From positions 154,738 through 218,737 of the forward strand of contig NOWV01000127.1 of the NCBI GenBank assembly GCA_003344405.1: 64,000 nucleotides of DNA, in the 5' to 3' direction. The notes under the pieces are model-generated. The model did not search any database. It had not been told where the DNA came from and saw only the letters and a list, made by a program, of their open reading frames with translations. Within the stretch, counting starts at the first letter, position 1. Every line of letters begins with the position of its first letter. The DNA comes from Trichoplax sp. H2 (Eukaryota; Placozoa; Uniplacotomia; Trichoplacea). Positions 44,040 to 58,353 of this stretch are shown here, in pieces. The translations under genes were made by a program, and so were the position numbers.

Positions 44040-47000
44040 AAAGTCTTTATGACCGTAGAATTTCTACTTCTTTCTACTGATCCATTGTGTACGTTCAGTC
44101 TTAGCGGATATGATCTTGATAGTCCCCTTAGTAGATAAAAACAATCTTAATAATAGCCATAGGACTAAAGATTGAAATCTATAGAGCATTACTATACTAG
44201 TTAGCGTAAGAAAATTATGCAATATACAAGTTTGATAAGATTTAATTATAGAAAAGAACTGCAGCATACAAAAATTCCATTGATGCAACATTAGGTAATT
44301 GAAATTCTGGAAAATTTCTGATGGGATTGCCACTAAGTTGCCTAATAAGTTTACATTATTAATAAATTACATTGCTTGATAGTTATACGTTTATCCATAG
44401 CTCGAGCCCTTATCCAAAATAATACTGCATGTAAAAATATCAATAGATTTCATTTGAACAGTTCTTAAATGGAATCTAGCTCGGGCACTTATTTTAAAAA
44501 GGTATAAAAGGCTATTGCACTCACAGTAATTGTAGTTTATTTAGGCCTGTAAATGTATTTTCGTCAATATGCGATATTGCATTTGTTTGCAAACGTCTAA
44601 AGGTGTAAATGTATGAAAAATTAGCATATACCAATAGCATTAATACTATTTGGAACATCTTGTAGTTAGTTATAGAATGTTCGCAGTATGCAAGGAGTAT
44701 AAAAAATTAAAAATTTAAACTATAAAATTTAGATTATTGCTGTTCTTTGATCTAGAGTTAAAGTAGTTGCAAGAATTTATGTAAGATTTTATCCCTTTCG
44801 ATCTGTAAGCGGTATAGTGTATATATATACATATGTCAAAAATTTTAATTCTGCACAGCTTGCAATTAAATTGCGAGTTATTATATGAATGATCACTAAA
44901 TAATAGCACTAGCTTGAAAGTTTAAGCTTAGTATTGATTAAATTGCTGTGGGATTACTTAAATTTGTAGAGTAACGACCAAACATTGATAAATTCTAGAT
45001 TCTGCCGACCGCAACAGCTCTCATAGAGTTTAATTTAGTCTCTAAGTAAATTTAGCTAATAATTATGCATTGCAGTAAATAAAAATTTTGTTTAAAAACG
45101 TTAATACGCTGTTATATCGGTATTGCTGATGTCAAATTAAGATAGAACTGGCGTGAACACTTTGTCGTATTTAACGTTACAACGTATATTAGAATGTAGA
45201 ATGTATTATAATCTTTTGATAAAATTATGACTCATGCTTACAAAGCTTTTAGATTTATTAAATGCTTAAATTGACCGGCATTTAACCGCGGAATTTCGTT
45301 TTCGTTTAAATTTCTAGATAGTTGTGAGCCAATTAAAACAATTTTTTTAGAATCTAAGAAAGATTTATCCGTAAATCACTACTAATTTATACTTACAAGT
45401 CTTGAAGATTGACTAACGGCGAAAAAATTGTAGAGCTGAACCTTTTCAATTTATTGTCTGTTAAATCTCTAATTATGACAGTATAAGAAATAATTCAGTC
45501 AGTAGATCAACACTTACAGGCTATTTAGCTATTCTTAATTATAGTCGTTGAAATGAATCCAGGAAAAATATATCATTCCGTTTATTAGATGTGCTAAATG
45601 ATATAGCTATGAAATCGATATTTACTGTATTATTGTATTATTTATCACGTTGGTGAAGCATTTGTCACCGTCTACTCAATTATAATGATTAAAGAAATTC
45701 CTGCATATGATACGAACTAAAAATTTTCAATTATAAGTAAACTAGTTTAGACAGTTTTAAACTGCAGTAAGTGTAAGGAGTACTTACAAAGTAGTTAGAT
45801 TGTAGAGATCTTCGAATGCAGTATCATTGATGGAAGAGATGTTATTGAAAGCTAGTCGTCTAAGGATGAAGAATTCGATTTACACGTCTTAACATATTAA
45901 TTATACGCTAGCTTTACTATACGCTAGAAGATTTTAGGTATAGTAAATTCTATTTGCTGATTTACTACCGTAAAATAAATGAATCAGTATTGTTAGCATT
46001 TACTTTAAACGCCCTAATTAATATATAATTAGCATGATTACAGGTGTCTAAGGCTTATAAGTCCTGAAAACTGATAGGCATCCAATGAATTCAATCGAAC
46101 ATTGATAATGGTCCTATTTAATATTAAAGAAAGGGATAAATTCTTATTTTCTATGAAGTAATTTTAATATATTTATTAATATATATTACTAGGTTAGAGC
46201 ATCGAAAGATGATAGATATATGATTAAGCTATCTTTTACTATCGACGAACATATTTTATGAGCAGATTTCTTATCAGGCATTAAATTTTTTAGTTAACTA
46301 TTTTAACTTGACATTAAAGCATCCTGCTGCTAGCTGAGAATACAGTTAGTATGTGATTTTAGTAATATGAAACTTACAGCGTCAAAGTCACTTTCATTGA
46401 TTTAAATAATTTAGTAGGAAGATTGGATATGTTGTTGTTATTCATAACTCTTGTTAAAAAATTTTTGGTATAAAATTTAAATGAATAGATAAATAAGCTA
46501 ACAAGATCGCTTGCCAAGTTTTATCTTTGAGTTAGCAATATTAAATTGCCTAAAGTACCTCAGGTAATTAATGAACGCACTAATTCACATTGAAAAATCT
46601 TGCACAATTAATTGTTAAATATTAACTTAAGTCTACAGCAACAATTATTTTGAATGTTGTCACCATACGTACAATATTTCAATGGATGTCAAATTCTGGA
46701 AAGTTGTTGGCGCAACGGAATCGATATTGTTGCTATTTAAGTACCTATGTAGTTCCGGTAAGAAATTGTGAAATGCAATTTATTACATTTAAGGTATTAT
46801 TTAATGCTTAATTATAACTTATGATCATTCGATTTTCTTACACTCTCAATAAACTTGGAGCACACAGGGTTTGAGGGTGAACATGTGATAATTTGTTGCG
46901 ATCTAATCTCCTAGTTGTTAAAATTATTACGATATTATAACCAGTTTTCAACTTATTTAGGATCTCTAAAGTCGGCTAATTATAAAAAGATAAGTAAATT

Positions 47001-50000
47001 TCATGCCATTATATCTTGATCATGTTGTAATTAATGGCCTTACTATAGCTAGAAAGATTTTAATAAGTAATCATTTATGATTACTGTCAGAGCTGTAACT
47101 GGCATTTAGTGTTACTAGGCGGTAATTATTAATTAGATTGGCAAATAACTACTATAAGGTTAAGTATTGTGGCTACAGCTACGTTTTTTGCGCTAATTAC
47201 AAAGAAAAATAAACTAAAACTTTCTACGGAGGTTCCAAATGTATGTAACATATTTGGCCTTAGATTAATATTTCTTGATATTAAAGCTATATAAGTATAG
47301 CGGCTTTTATATTATAACGAATTGTCGAAAATTAGTATTATTCTTCGATAAATAAACTTAGAGGAACATCGACAGAAATGTTTCTCTTTACTTCGTTACT
47401 ATTTAAATTATTAATTTGACCCTATTGTTCGATGCGATATCTATTGGACTTACAAAGTTTCCAAGTGTCTAAAATCACAAAATGTACCATCTTCAATTGA
47501 AACCAGTTTATTTAGAGAAGCCCGACTACAAGAATTGAGAGAAGATGACTTAAATTGAATTTAGTAATTACATACAATGAAGCTACAGAAAGACTTTTCA
47601 TTAACTAGCAGAGGATATTACGAATATGCTAATGCTAAATTTTACATATTACGGAAGACGAAAGTATTTAAAATGACTGCTATGACGCAATTTATTTCAT
47701 GTTACGCGATTATTTCAATTTTTTATATATTTAAAGTGGTAGAAAATTTGCTACTGCGATACATAGCAAAGTTTTTGATCTACTTACAACTCTTGAAGGT
47801 TAGTTAAGCCGTTAACATGATCACGTTGTATGTGCGTCAGATCATTACCTGAGAGGGAGCTAATAAAAACAAGAGAAATAATAATAATTATGTGTTTGGC
47901 GATACTCAAGTTTAGCATAACTATAATAAGTACTTCAGAATATAGTATTTTAATAAATAAATGCTTTAGCAAACAATGAAAAGAAAAATTACCGTACATT
48001 AATACTATATTTAAAATTCTAAAAGACCTCCCCAAATTTTCATACATCATTTTTAAATCATTTACTCACAGAAACACGAGATTCTTTAATTTAGTAAAGG
48101 AACCATTTTCAATTATTCTAATTTTGTTATCTGCTAGTTCTCTAATTTAGAAATTTTATTATTACGATAAAAAGCTATATAATATTAAATATTGTAGAAC
48201 AATATCAATTAATTATTATTGAAATGCTTATACATAGCCAAGGCAAACCAAAAAACTAGTACCGTAATTTATAATTAATATGATAAAATTATGAGCTAAA
48301 GTCAATGCAGAAATTAAGGTAGAGAACTAATTATTTCCAGTTTATGGATTTAAACATTTTAATTCACCACATACAGCAGATAGAGGTTATCAAGATTGAC
48401 AAAATAGCTTGGTTTTATGATCGAAAGACTATTATCGGTAAGGAATCTATTAGAAAATAACAATTTTTTGTCATTTACATTAAAGCAGATATTGCACATT
48501 CGTTACTGTTCACCAGGGTGAATGCCTTGGTAATTTGTAACGTTGCAGGATATATAATATCTAACATTTTTATTATCTTCGCAATAGTTATCAGTCTTAT
48601 CTACTGTAAATGATCTTTATCTTGCAAGAATTGTAGCAGATAGCTAAGAATTTATTTAACTAATAAAACGTCTAGCATTAATCTCCATGACTGCTAGTAT
48701 TTGAATTTATAGAAGCTAACATTGTTAGAGACAAATTTAAGTTATGAAACCATCATAAAGTGTTATATCGTATTTTACACTTAATAGGCATACAATTTGG
48801 CCAATTTATTGGTGGGCTTGAAAGTGTCCTCATCGATGTTAGTAATTTGATTTGATATAACGGATCTGACAATAAATATAATTGAAATATAGAATAATGT
48901 CTAATTATAATGTAATTTTTTAATAATCAACGGTTAAAGTGCTGTTACATAGCTAGCGATGGTAATAACTACAAGACTAGCAACGAATTGGAGTTACATC
49001 TAAATGAATTAGACATCGTATGGTAAAAAGATTTGATTACCAACACGTAAAGATTCAGTAATATATCTAAGAAAGCATTTAATTTGGTACATACAATAAT
49101 GTTCTTTGCACAACTGATTAGTGCAGTCATAAGAAAATAATGTTGTTAAATACATTGCAATACATTACTTTAACGTTGAAAAATCTTATCGTCTCGATAT
49201 TGTGAATTGGTATTGATAAGACAGAAATATACAAAAATTGAACATACTGTAACGTTCATCGCTAAATCACGTTCTTACAATTCTGTCAATCGAGAAAGGC
49301 ATGCAAGGCTGCCATTGGACAATTTCGGTAATTTATTGTCATTCAAATCTCTAGAGAAAAATAATTCGGAGTTATAATTTTATAAATGAAAATGATTAGC
49401 TATATGGTAAATTTTGAATAAAAATTTTAAGCCTGAATTTATGTGGTACTGTAAAAAGTTGACTAGCGACGAATTTATAATAGCTTTTTTGTTGGATGTG
49501 GTCTCTAAAAATAAGCTCATTTTGCACGTAAATGTTACTCTGTATTTGTTACTATGTACTCGTGCTATATACGTGCCACAATTTCACTTCTGCAACAAGG
49601 TAACGTACAGTAAAAGTCTAAAAGTAGCTACTGACTTAAACGCCCGTTTACTTAATTTAACATACACAGAAGAAGACTCTAAAAATGAAACTTTTATTAG
49701 CAAAGATACATCTACAACTTGTTACCACACCACTCAACTCAAATGTTCCCATTTATGTAGGAACCGTCTAATTTGTAAACAACAACAGTATTATTATTAT
49801 ACCTTACCAGGAGAAACATCTCGAACTGAGATGTTCCTTACATAGCTTTTTTATAACAATCAATATCAAATATGTAATGAACTATTACAAACAACATCCA
49901 CGTTAAGGCATTACTTGTCTTACCTAGCGCTACAAAAATGGATATTCTCCGTACTAGCTACTACTGTACTTATTAAACTATCCTAATGACAAGGCAATAC

Positions 50001-51075
50001 GGTAACAATACGGTGATAAAGATTCTAAGGAAGTATCGAAAGTAATCCAAAGTTTAAAACGTTGCGTATAAAGAAATTAATATTGTTTGTATAGAACGCG
50101 ATTTCGACAGTATTTTAAATCCAACCGAAGGTGTTCTGGAAGTAATCTATCAGAATTCACTAGAATTTCTTACTAATTTATTTTGGATTTCAAATGGAAA
50201 GTCACATTCTAAATTAATTATTCATAGCTATCATCGATAGCATGAAATCTAAGAAATTCTTTAAGCAATTCTCTCATAAGTTCTTGAATCTAATTTAACT
50301 TACAATTTTTCCAAATAAGGCATTGAGCAGAATGTTTCAATTTCGATAAATTCAATGTCGTTATTGTGTATACTTCTAATGAAATAGAATAGATGTATCA
50401 AGTTTATTTTGCCTAAAAACAGGGACTAAAGTTGAATTATACTAATTTTACGGGAAGGCTAATTAAATATTTAAATGATATAGAATTCGCTATTAATAAA
50501 TTTTGAACCAAACTTGAGCTGAATTATGGTAGTCAATAATGATATCATTCATAAATTAGATTTAGATGTAAAGGAGGTAATAATTATTTAGAAAACTACA
50601 AATAGCCGAAATATGGGGTTTTAATACAGCAGTCTTTTTCAGTAATAATCACTTGATATCAAAGATACAGCTCTAAGAATGCACTACCAATGAAATATGA
50701 ATAAGAAAATATTCTTAAACTAATTCTATCAAGTAAATATTGTGCAAAGAAATCAGTTTCATCATGTATTAAATATATTGATAATTATCGAACTAACTAT
50801 TATAGAATGCAATATCTTACATATTTCTCAAATTGGAAGTACAGGCAAAGGTATACCGTTCAAGTTTTTTAATTTTGTTTTGGAAAAGCTGACTAAAATT
50901 ATATAAAAGTAACAAATAAGTAAGCAGCCATATTATCAGTATTCTATAAGTATATACCAAGTTAAGTAAAAATAAAGTAGCTTTAATGAAGAATAATACT
51001 TACAGCTCCCATACTTTAGGCATTCCACAAAATGAATACGGTTCTACATAGGTGATTGAATTTTGTTCTAATTTT
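44040..51075 (-). CDS. Gene 2 LRR exons 23-41, copy 1 of duplicated block
   Basis: Nineteen exons: 44040-44126 (87), 44270-44341, 44525-44596, 45242-45313, 45397-45468, 45788-45859, 46042-46113, 46378-46449, 46673-46744, 46842-46910 (69), 47454-47525, 47788-47859, 48070-48141, 48375-48446, 48794-48865, 49279-49350, 50304-50375, 50821-50892 and 51004-51075. They pair one-to-one with gene 1 exons between 13537 and 21054. Examples: SLSGNDLTHIQRDHVNGL (47788) and YLNSNNIDSVAPTTFQNL (46673). This copy alone carries a 434-bp LTR-like insertion (49574-50007) in the intron between the 49279 and 50304 exons. Confidence 0.82.
49574..50007. mobile_element. 434-bp solo-LTR-like insertion present in one of two 7-kb copies
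   Basis: Absent from the otherwise collinear copy 2 (empty site near 56770-56785). It starts TGCCACAATT and ends GGTAACA and is bounded by ATACG at 49569-49573 and 50008-50012, while the empty site has a single ATACG. TG...CA ends with a 5-bp duplication indicate an LTR insertion rather than a deletion in copy 2. An open frame of 143 codons begins before the insertion and runs into it, so it is not a real gene. Not related to family A. Confidence 0.75.
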
Positions 51076-51301
51076 CTAAAGCATCAAAAAAAATTCAGTT
51101 TGCTAAAAATGGCGTATATGCTGTTACATTGTTTAAAGTAATTCGCCGAATCATTAAAGGATTACAAAGCAAACAAATAAATGTAAATATGTGCTATGTA
51201 ACTATTTTTTTTTCATTTTAGAAGTGAGTAAATTATGATCGAAGAGATAACATGTTTAACAGTTTCAATGAATAGTTGTAAACATCGTAGAGCAGCAATA
51301 T

Positions 51302-51321
51302 NNNNNNNNNNNNNNNNNNNN
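51302..51321. other. Assembly gap 3 (20 N)
   Basis: Run of 20 N exactly at the junction of the two 7-kb copies. Confidence 0.98.
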
Positions 51322-51429
51322 GATGAACTTACTATTATACTGCTGATATTTATTTGCTGATTTAATTGATATTTGATATTGGAGCTTTGACTGCCTCCAT
51401 ATTATACTCAGAATATATTTAAGACTTAC

Positions 51430-54400
51430 AAAGTCTTTATGACCGTAGAATTTCTACTTCTTTCTACTGATCCATTGTGTACGTTCAGTCTTAGCGGATA
51501 TGATCTTGATAGTCCCCTTAGTACATAAAAGCAATCTTAATAATAGCCATAGGACTAAAGATTGAAATCCATAGAGTATTACTATACTAGTTAGCGTAAG
51601 AAAATTATGCAATATACAAGTTTGATAAGATTTAATTATAGAAAAGAACTGCAGCATACAAAAATTCCATTGATGCAACATTAGGTAATTGAAATTCTGG
51701 AAAATTTCTGATGGGATTGCCACTAAGTTGCCTAATAAGTTTACATTATTAATAAATTAAATTGCTTGATAGTTATACGTTTATCCATAGCTCGAGCCCT
51801 TATCCAAAATAAAACTGCATGTAAAAATATTAATAGATTTCATTCGAAAAGTTCTTAATTGAAATCTAGCTGAGGCACTTATTTTAAAAAGGTATAAAAG
51901 TTTATCGCACTCACAGAAATTGTAGTTTATTTAGGCCTGTAAATGCATTTTCGTGAATATACGATATTGCATTTGTTCGCAAGCGTCTAAAGATATAAAT
52001 GTATTAAAAATTAGCATATAACAATAATATTAATACTATTTTGAACATCCTGTAGTTAGTTCTACAATGTTCGCAGAATGCAAGGAGTATAAAAAATTAA
52101 AATTTTAAACTACAAAATTTAGATCATTTCTGTTCTTTGATCTAGAGTTACAGTAGTTACAGGAATGTATGTAAGATTTGTATCCCTCCTGATCTAGAAG
52201 CAGTATAATATCGACCGCAACAGCTCAAATAGAGTTTAATTTAGTCGCTAAGCAAATTTAGCTAATAATTAATGCATTGCAGCAAATATAGATTTTGTTT
52301 AAAAACGTTAATACGCAGTTATATCAGTATTGCCGATGTCAAAGTAAGATAAAATTGGCGTGAATAGTTTATCGTATTTAACGTTACAACGTATATTAGA
52401 ATGTAGAAGATATTGTAATCTTTTATAAAATTATGACTCATGCTTACAGAGCTTTTAGATTTTGTAAATGCTTAAATTGACCGGCATTTAACCGCTGAAT
52501 TTCGTTTTCGTTTAAATTTCTAAATAGTTGTGAGCCAATTACGACAAATTTTTTTAGAATCTAAGAAAGATTTATCTGTAAATCACTACTAATCTGTACT
52601 TACAAGTCTTGCAGATTGACTAACGGCGAAAAAATTGTAGAGCTGAACCTTTTCAATTTATTGTCTGTCAAATCTCTAATTATGATAGTATAAGAAATAA
52701 TTCAGTCAGTAGATCAAAACTTACAGGCTATTTAGCTATTCTTGATTATAGTTACTATAGTGAATCCGGAGAAAATATATCATTCCATTTATTAGATGTG
52801 CTAAATGATATAGCTATGAAATCGATATTTATTGTATTATTGTATTACTTATCACTTTAGCGAAGCAATTGTCACCGTCTACTCAATTATAATGATTAAA
52901 GAAATTCCTGCATGATACGGACTAAAATTTTTCAATTATCAGTAAACTAGTTTAGACAGTTTTAAACTGCAGTAAGTGTAAGGAGTACTTACAAAGTAGT
53001 TAGATTGTAGAGATCTTCGAATGCAGTATCATTGATGGAAGAGATGTTATTGAAAGCTAGTCGTCTAAGGATGAAGAATTCGATTTACACGTCTTAACAT
53101 ATTAATTATTACGCTAGCTTTACTATACGCTAGGAGATTTTAGGTATAGTAAATTCTATTTGTTGATTTACTACCGTAAAATAAATGAATCAGTATTGTT
53201 AGCATTTATTTTAAACGCCTAATTAATATATGATTAGCATGATTACAGGAGTTTAAGGCTTATAAGTCCTGAAAACTGATAGGCATCCAATGAATTTAAT
53301 TGAATATTGATAATGGTCCTATTTAATATTAAAGAAAGGGATAAATTCTTATTTTCTATGAAGTAATTTTAATATATTTATTAATATTTATTACTAGGTA
53401 AGAGCATCAAAAGACGATAGATTTATGATTAAGTTATCTTTCACTATCGACGAACATATTTTATGAGCAGATTTCTTATCAGGCATTAAATTTTTTAGTT
53501 AACTATTTTAACATGATATTAAAGCATCCTGCTGCTAGCTGAGAATATAATTAGTGTGAGATGTTAATAATATGAAACTTACAGCGTCAAAGTCACTTTC
53601 ATTGATTTAAATACTTTAGTGGGAAGTTTGGATATGTCGTTGTTATCCATAACTCTTGTTAAAAAATTTTAGTGTAAAATTTAAATGAATAGATAAATAA
53701 GCTAACAAGATCGCTTGCCAGATTTTATCTTTGAGTTAGCAATACTAAATAGCCTAAAGTACCTCAGGTAATTAATGAACGCATTAATTCACATTGAAAA
53801 TCTTGAACAATTAATCGTCAAATGTTAACTTAAGTCTTTAGCTACAATTATTTTGAATGTTGTCTTCATACGTACAATGTATCAATGGATGCCAAATTCT
53901 GGAAAGTTGTTGGTGCAATGGAATCGATATTGTTGCTGTTTAAGTACCTATGTAGTTCCGGTCGGAAATTGTGATATACAATTTATTACATTTAAGGTAT
54001 TATTTGATGCATAATTATAGCTTATGATCATTCGATTTTCTTACACTCTCTGTAAACTTGGAGCACACAGGGTTTGAGGGTGAACATGTGATAATTTGTT
54101 GCGATCTAATCTCCTAGTTGTTAAAATTATTACGATATTATAACCACTTTTCAACTTATTTAGGATCTCTAAAGTCGGCTAATTATAAAAAGATAAGTAA
54201 ATTTCATGCCATTATATCTTGATCATGTTGTAATCAATAGCCTTACTATAGCTAGAAAGATTTTAATAAGTAATCATTTATGATTGCTGTCAGAGCTGTA
54301 ACTGGCATTTAGTGTTACTAGGCAGTAATTATTAGTTAGATTGGCAAATAGCTACTAGAAGGTTAAGTATTGTGGCTACAGCTATGTTTGTTGCGCTAAT

Positions 54401-57400
54401 TACTAAGAAAAATAAACTAAAACTTTCTACGGACTTTCCAAATGTATGTGACATATATATGGCCTTAGATTAATATTTCTTGATATTAAAACTATATAGA
54501 TATAGCGGTTTTTATATTATAACGAATTGTGGAGAATTAGTATTAATCTTCGATAAATAAACTTAGAGGAACATCGACAGAAATGTTTCTCTTTACTTCG
54601 TTGCTATTTAAATTATTAATTTGACCCTATTGTTCTATGCGATATCTGTAGGACTTACAAAGTTTTCAAGTGTCTAAAATCACAAAATGTACCATCTTCA
54701 ATTGAAACCAGTTTATTTAGAGAAGCCTGACTACAAGAATTGAGAGAAGATGACTTAAATTGAATTTAGTAATAACATGCAATGAAGCTACAGAAAGACT
54801 TTTCATTAACTAGCAGAGGATATTACGAATATGCAAATGCTAAATTATACATAATGCGGAAGACGAAACTATTTAAAATGACTGCTATAACGCAATTTAT
54901 TTCTTTTTACGCGGTTATTTCAATTTTTTATATAGTTAAAGTGATAGAAAATTTGCTACTGTGATACATAGCAAAGTTTTTTGATCTACTTACAACTCTT
55001 GAAGCTTAGTTAAGCCTCTAACAAGATCACGTTGTATATGCTTCAGATCGTTACCTGAGAGGGAGCTAATAAAAACATGAGGAATAAAAATTAGGTCTTT
55101 GGCAATACTCAATTTTAGCATAACTATAATAAGAACTTCAGAATATAGAATTATAGTAAATAAATGCTTTAGCAAACAATAAAAAGAAAGACTATCGTAC
55201 ATTAATAATGTTTTTAAAGTTCTAAAAGATAGCCCCAAATTTTCCTAGATATTTTTAAATCATTTACTCACAGAAATACGAGATTCTTTAATTTAGTAAA
55301 AGAACCATTTTCAATTGTTCTAATTTTGTTATCTGCTAGCTCTCTAATTCAGAAATTTTATTATTACGATAAAAAGCTGTATAATATTAAATATTGTGGA
55401 ACAATATCAATAAATTATTATTGAAATGCTTATATATAGCCAAGGCAAACCAAAAAATTAGTACTCCAATTTATAATTAATATGATAAAATTATGAACTA
55501 AAGTCAATGCTGAAATTAAGGCAGAGAACTAATTATTTCCATCTTATGGATTAAAACATTTTAATTTGCCACATACAGCAGATAGAGGTGATCAAGATTG
55601 ACAAAATAGCTTGGCTTTATGATCGAAAGACCATTATCGGTAAAATATCTATTAGAAAATAACAATTTTTTGTCATTTACATTAAAGCAGACATTGCACA
55701 TTCGTTACTGTTTACCAGGGTGAATGCCTTGGTGATTTCTCACATTGTAGGATATATACATCTTACGTTTTTATTATTTTCGCAACAGTTATCAGTTTTA
55801 TCTACTGTAAATGGTTTCTATTTGGCAATAATTGTAACGGATAACTAAGAATTTATTTAACTAGTAAAATGTCTAGTATTAATTTCCATGACTGCTAGTA
55901 TATGAATTTATAGAAGCTAGCATTATTAGAGACAAATTTAAGTTATGAAACCATCATAAAGTGTTATATCGTATTTTACATTTAGTAGGCATACAATTTG
56001 GCCAATTTATTGGTTGGCTTGAAAGTGTCATCTTCGATGTAAGTAATTTGATTTGATATAACGTATCTGACAGTAGATATAATTGAAATATAGAAGAATA
56101 GCTAAACATAATGTAATTTTTTAATAATCTACGGTTAAAGTACTATTACATAGCTAGCGATGGTAATAACTAAAAGAATAGCAACGAATTGGAGTTATAT
56201 CTGAATGAATTAGATATCGTATTGTAAAAAGATTTGATTACCAACATATAAGGATTCGGTAATATATTTAAGAAAGCATTTAATTTGGTAAACGCAGTAA
56301 TGTTTTGTGCACGACTGATTAGTCCAGTCATAAGAAAATAATGTTGTTAAATACATTGCAATACTTTACATTAACGTTGAAAAAATCTTATCATCTCGGT
56401 ATTGTAAATTGGTATTGATTGATATGACAGAAATATGCAAAAATTGAACGCATTGTAATGTTCATCACTAAATCACGTTCTTACAATTCTGTCAATTGAG
56501 AAAGACATGCAAGGCTACCATTGGATAATTTCGGTAATTTATTGTTATTCAAATTTCTAGAGAAAAATAGTTCAGTATTATAATTTTATAAATGATAATG
56601 ATTAGCTATATGATAAATTTTAATAAAAATGTTAAGCCTGAACTTATGTGGCACTGTAAAAAGTTGACTAGCTTCGAATTTATAATTGGCTTTCTGTTGC
56701 ATGTGGTCTCTAAGAATAAGCTCATTTTGCACGTAAATGTTACTCTGAATTTTTTACTATGTACTCGTACTATATACGGTGAAAAAGATTCAAAGGAAGT
56801 ATCGAAAGTAATCCAAACTTTAAAATTTTGCATATAAAGAAAATAATATTGCCTGTATAGAACGCGATTTCTACAGTATTTTTAAATCCAATGGAAGGTA
56901 TTTTGGAAGTAATCTATCAGAATTCACTAGAATTTCTTACTAATTTATTTTGGATTTCAAGTGTAATGTCATATTCTAAATTAATTATTCATAGCTATCA
57001 TCGATAGCATGAAATCTTATAAATTCTTTAAGCAATTCTCTCATAAGTTCTTGTATCTAAATTAACTTACAATTTTTCCAAATAACGCATTGGGCAGAAT
57101 GTTTCGCTTTCGATAAATTCAATGTCGTTATTGTGTATACTTCTAATGGAGTAGAATAGATATATCAGATTTATTTTGCCTCAAAGCAGTGACTAAAGCA
57201 GAATTATGCTAGTTTACGGGAAGGCTAATTAAATATTTAAATGAAATCGAATTCGCCATTAATAAAATTTTGAACCAAACTTGAGCTGAATTATGGTAGT
57301 CGACAATGATATAATTCGTAAATTAGATTCAGATGTGAAGGAGGTAATAATTGTATAGAAAACTACGAATAGCTGAAATATGGGATTTCAATACCGTAGT

Positions 57401-57839
57401 CTTTTTTAGTAATAATTACTTGATATCAAAGATACAGCTTTAAGAATGTACTATCAATGAAATATGAATAAGAAAATATTCTTTAACTAATTCTATCAAG
57501 TAAATATTGCGCAAAGAAATCAGTTTCATCATGTATTAATATATTGATAATTATCGAACTAATTATTTTAGAATGCAGTATCTTACATATGTCTCAAATT
57601 GATAGTACAGGCAAAGGTATACCGTTCAAGTTTTTTAATTTTGTTTAGGTGAAGCCAACTAAAATTATATAAAAGTAACAAATAAGTATGCAGCCATATT
57701 ATCAGTATTCTATAAGTATATTAAATTAAGTAAGAATAAAGTAGCTTAAATAAAGAATGGTACTTACAGCTCCCATACCTTAGGCATTCCACAAAATGAA
57801 TACGGTTCTATATTGGTGATTGAATTTTGTTCTAATTTT
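51430..57839 (-). CDS. Gene 2 LRR exons 23-41, copy 2 of duplicated block (possibly the other haplotype)
   Basis: Exons: 51430-51516 (87), 51660-51731, 51915-51986, 52448-52519, 52604-52675, 52993-53064, 53247-53318, 53583-53654, 53876-53947, 54045-54113 (69), 54659-54730, 54994-55065, 55272-55343, 55577-55648, 55995-56066, 56485-56556, 57071-57142, 57587-57658 and 57768-57839. They are collinear with copy 1; coding sequence is nearly identical and introns differ by substitutions and small indels. Those I translated are open. Because a gap lies exactly at the junction, this may be the same locus assembled from the second haplotype. Confidence 0.75.
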
Positions 57840-58353
57840 CTAAAACGTCGAAAAAATTCAGTTTGCTAAAGATGGCGTATATGCTGTTACATTGTTTAAA
57901 GTAATTCACCGAATCATTAAAGGACTACAAAGCAAACAAATAAATGTAAATGTGCGCTATGTAACTAGTTCTTTTTATTTTAAAAGTGAGTAAATTATGA
58001 TCTAAGAGATAACGTGTTTAACAGCCTCGATGAATAGTTGTAAACATCGTAGAGCAGCAATATTAATAGCAAACTTTTAAAGCTCAAAAATGTGCTAACA
58101 ATAGATTTGTTAAATGAATATGGGCTATAATTGATCATGGGTACTTTTGTTGGCCTACTACAGTGAATAAATATAGATTATTTCTTGTCTTAGTTTGATA
58201 TCTAATTTTGATTTCTTACATTGAAGGAGCACTTATGTAATACACTAAGTATTCTTACTGATTTTTTTGCGAATATAGTCATATTATTCTAAAATTGCGT
58301 CTGATAAACAGCTACTATTGCAATTGATTATATTTAAAAATTCATATGCTTAC

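Larger units (their letters stand above)
43932..58063 (+). repeat. Two 7-kb copies of a 19-LRR-exon block
   Basis: 43932-51301 (7,370 bp) and 51322-58063 (6,742 bp) start and end at the same bases. The size difference is almost fully explained by the 434-bp LTR-like insertion plus its 5-bp duplication, and a roughly 185-bp segment near 44819-45003 that only copy 1 has. Introns differ by a few per cent by eye. Confidence 0.9.

Noticed and set aside
44064-44333. 89-codon minus-strand frame (and its copy 51454-51723)
   Set aside because: It crosses two LRR exons and the intron between them in a different frame; in the LRR frames the exons 44040-44126 and 44270-44341 explain the conservation.
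49414-49845. 143-codon plus-strand frame
   Set aside because: It begins in intron sequence and runs into the 434-bp insertion, which is absent from the other copy; no domain is recognisable.
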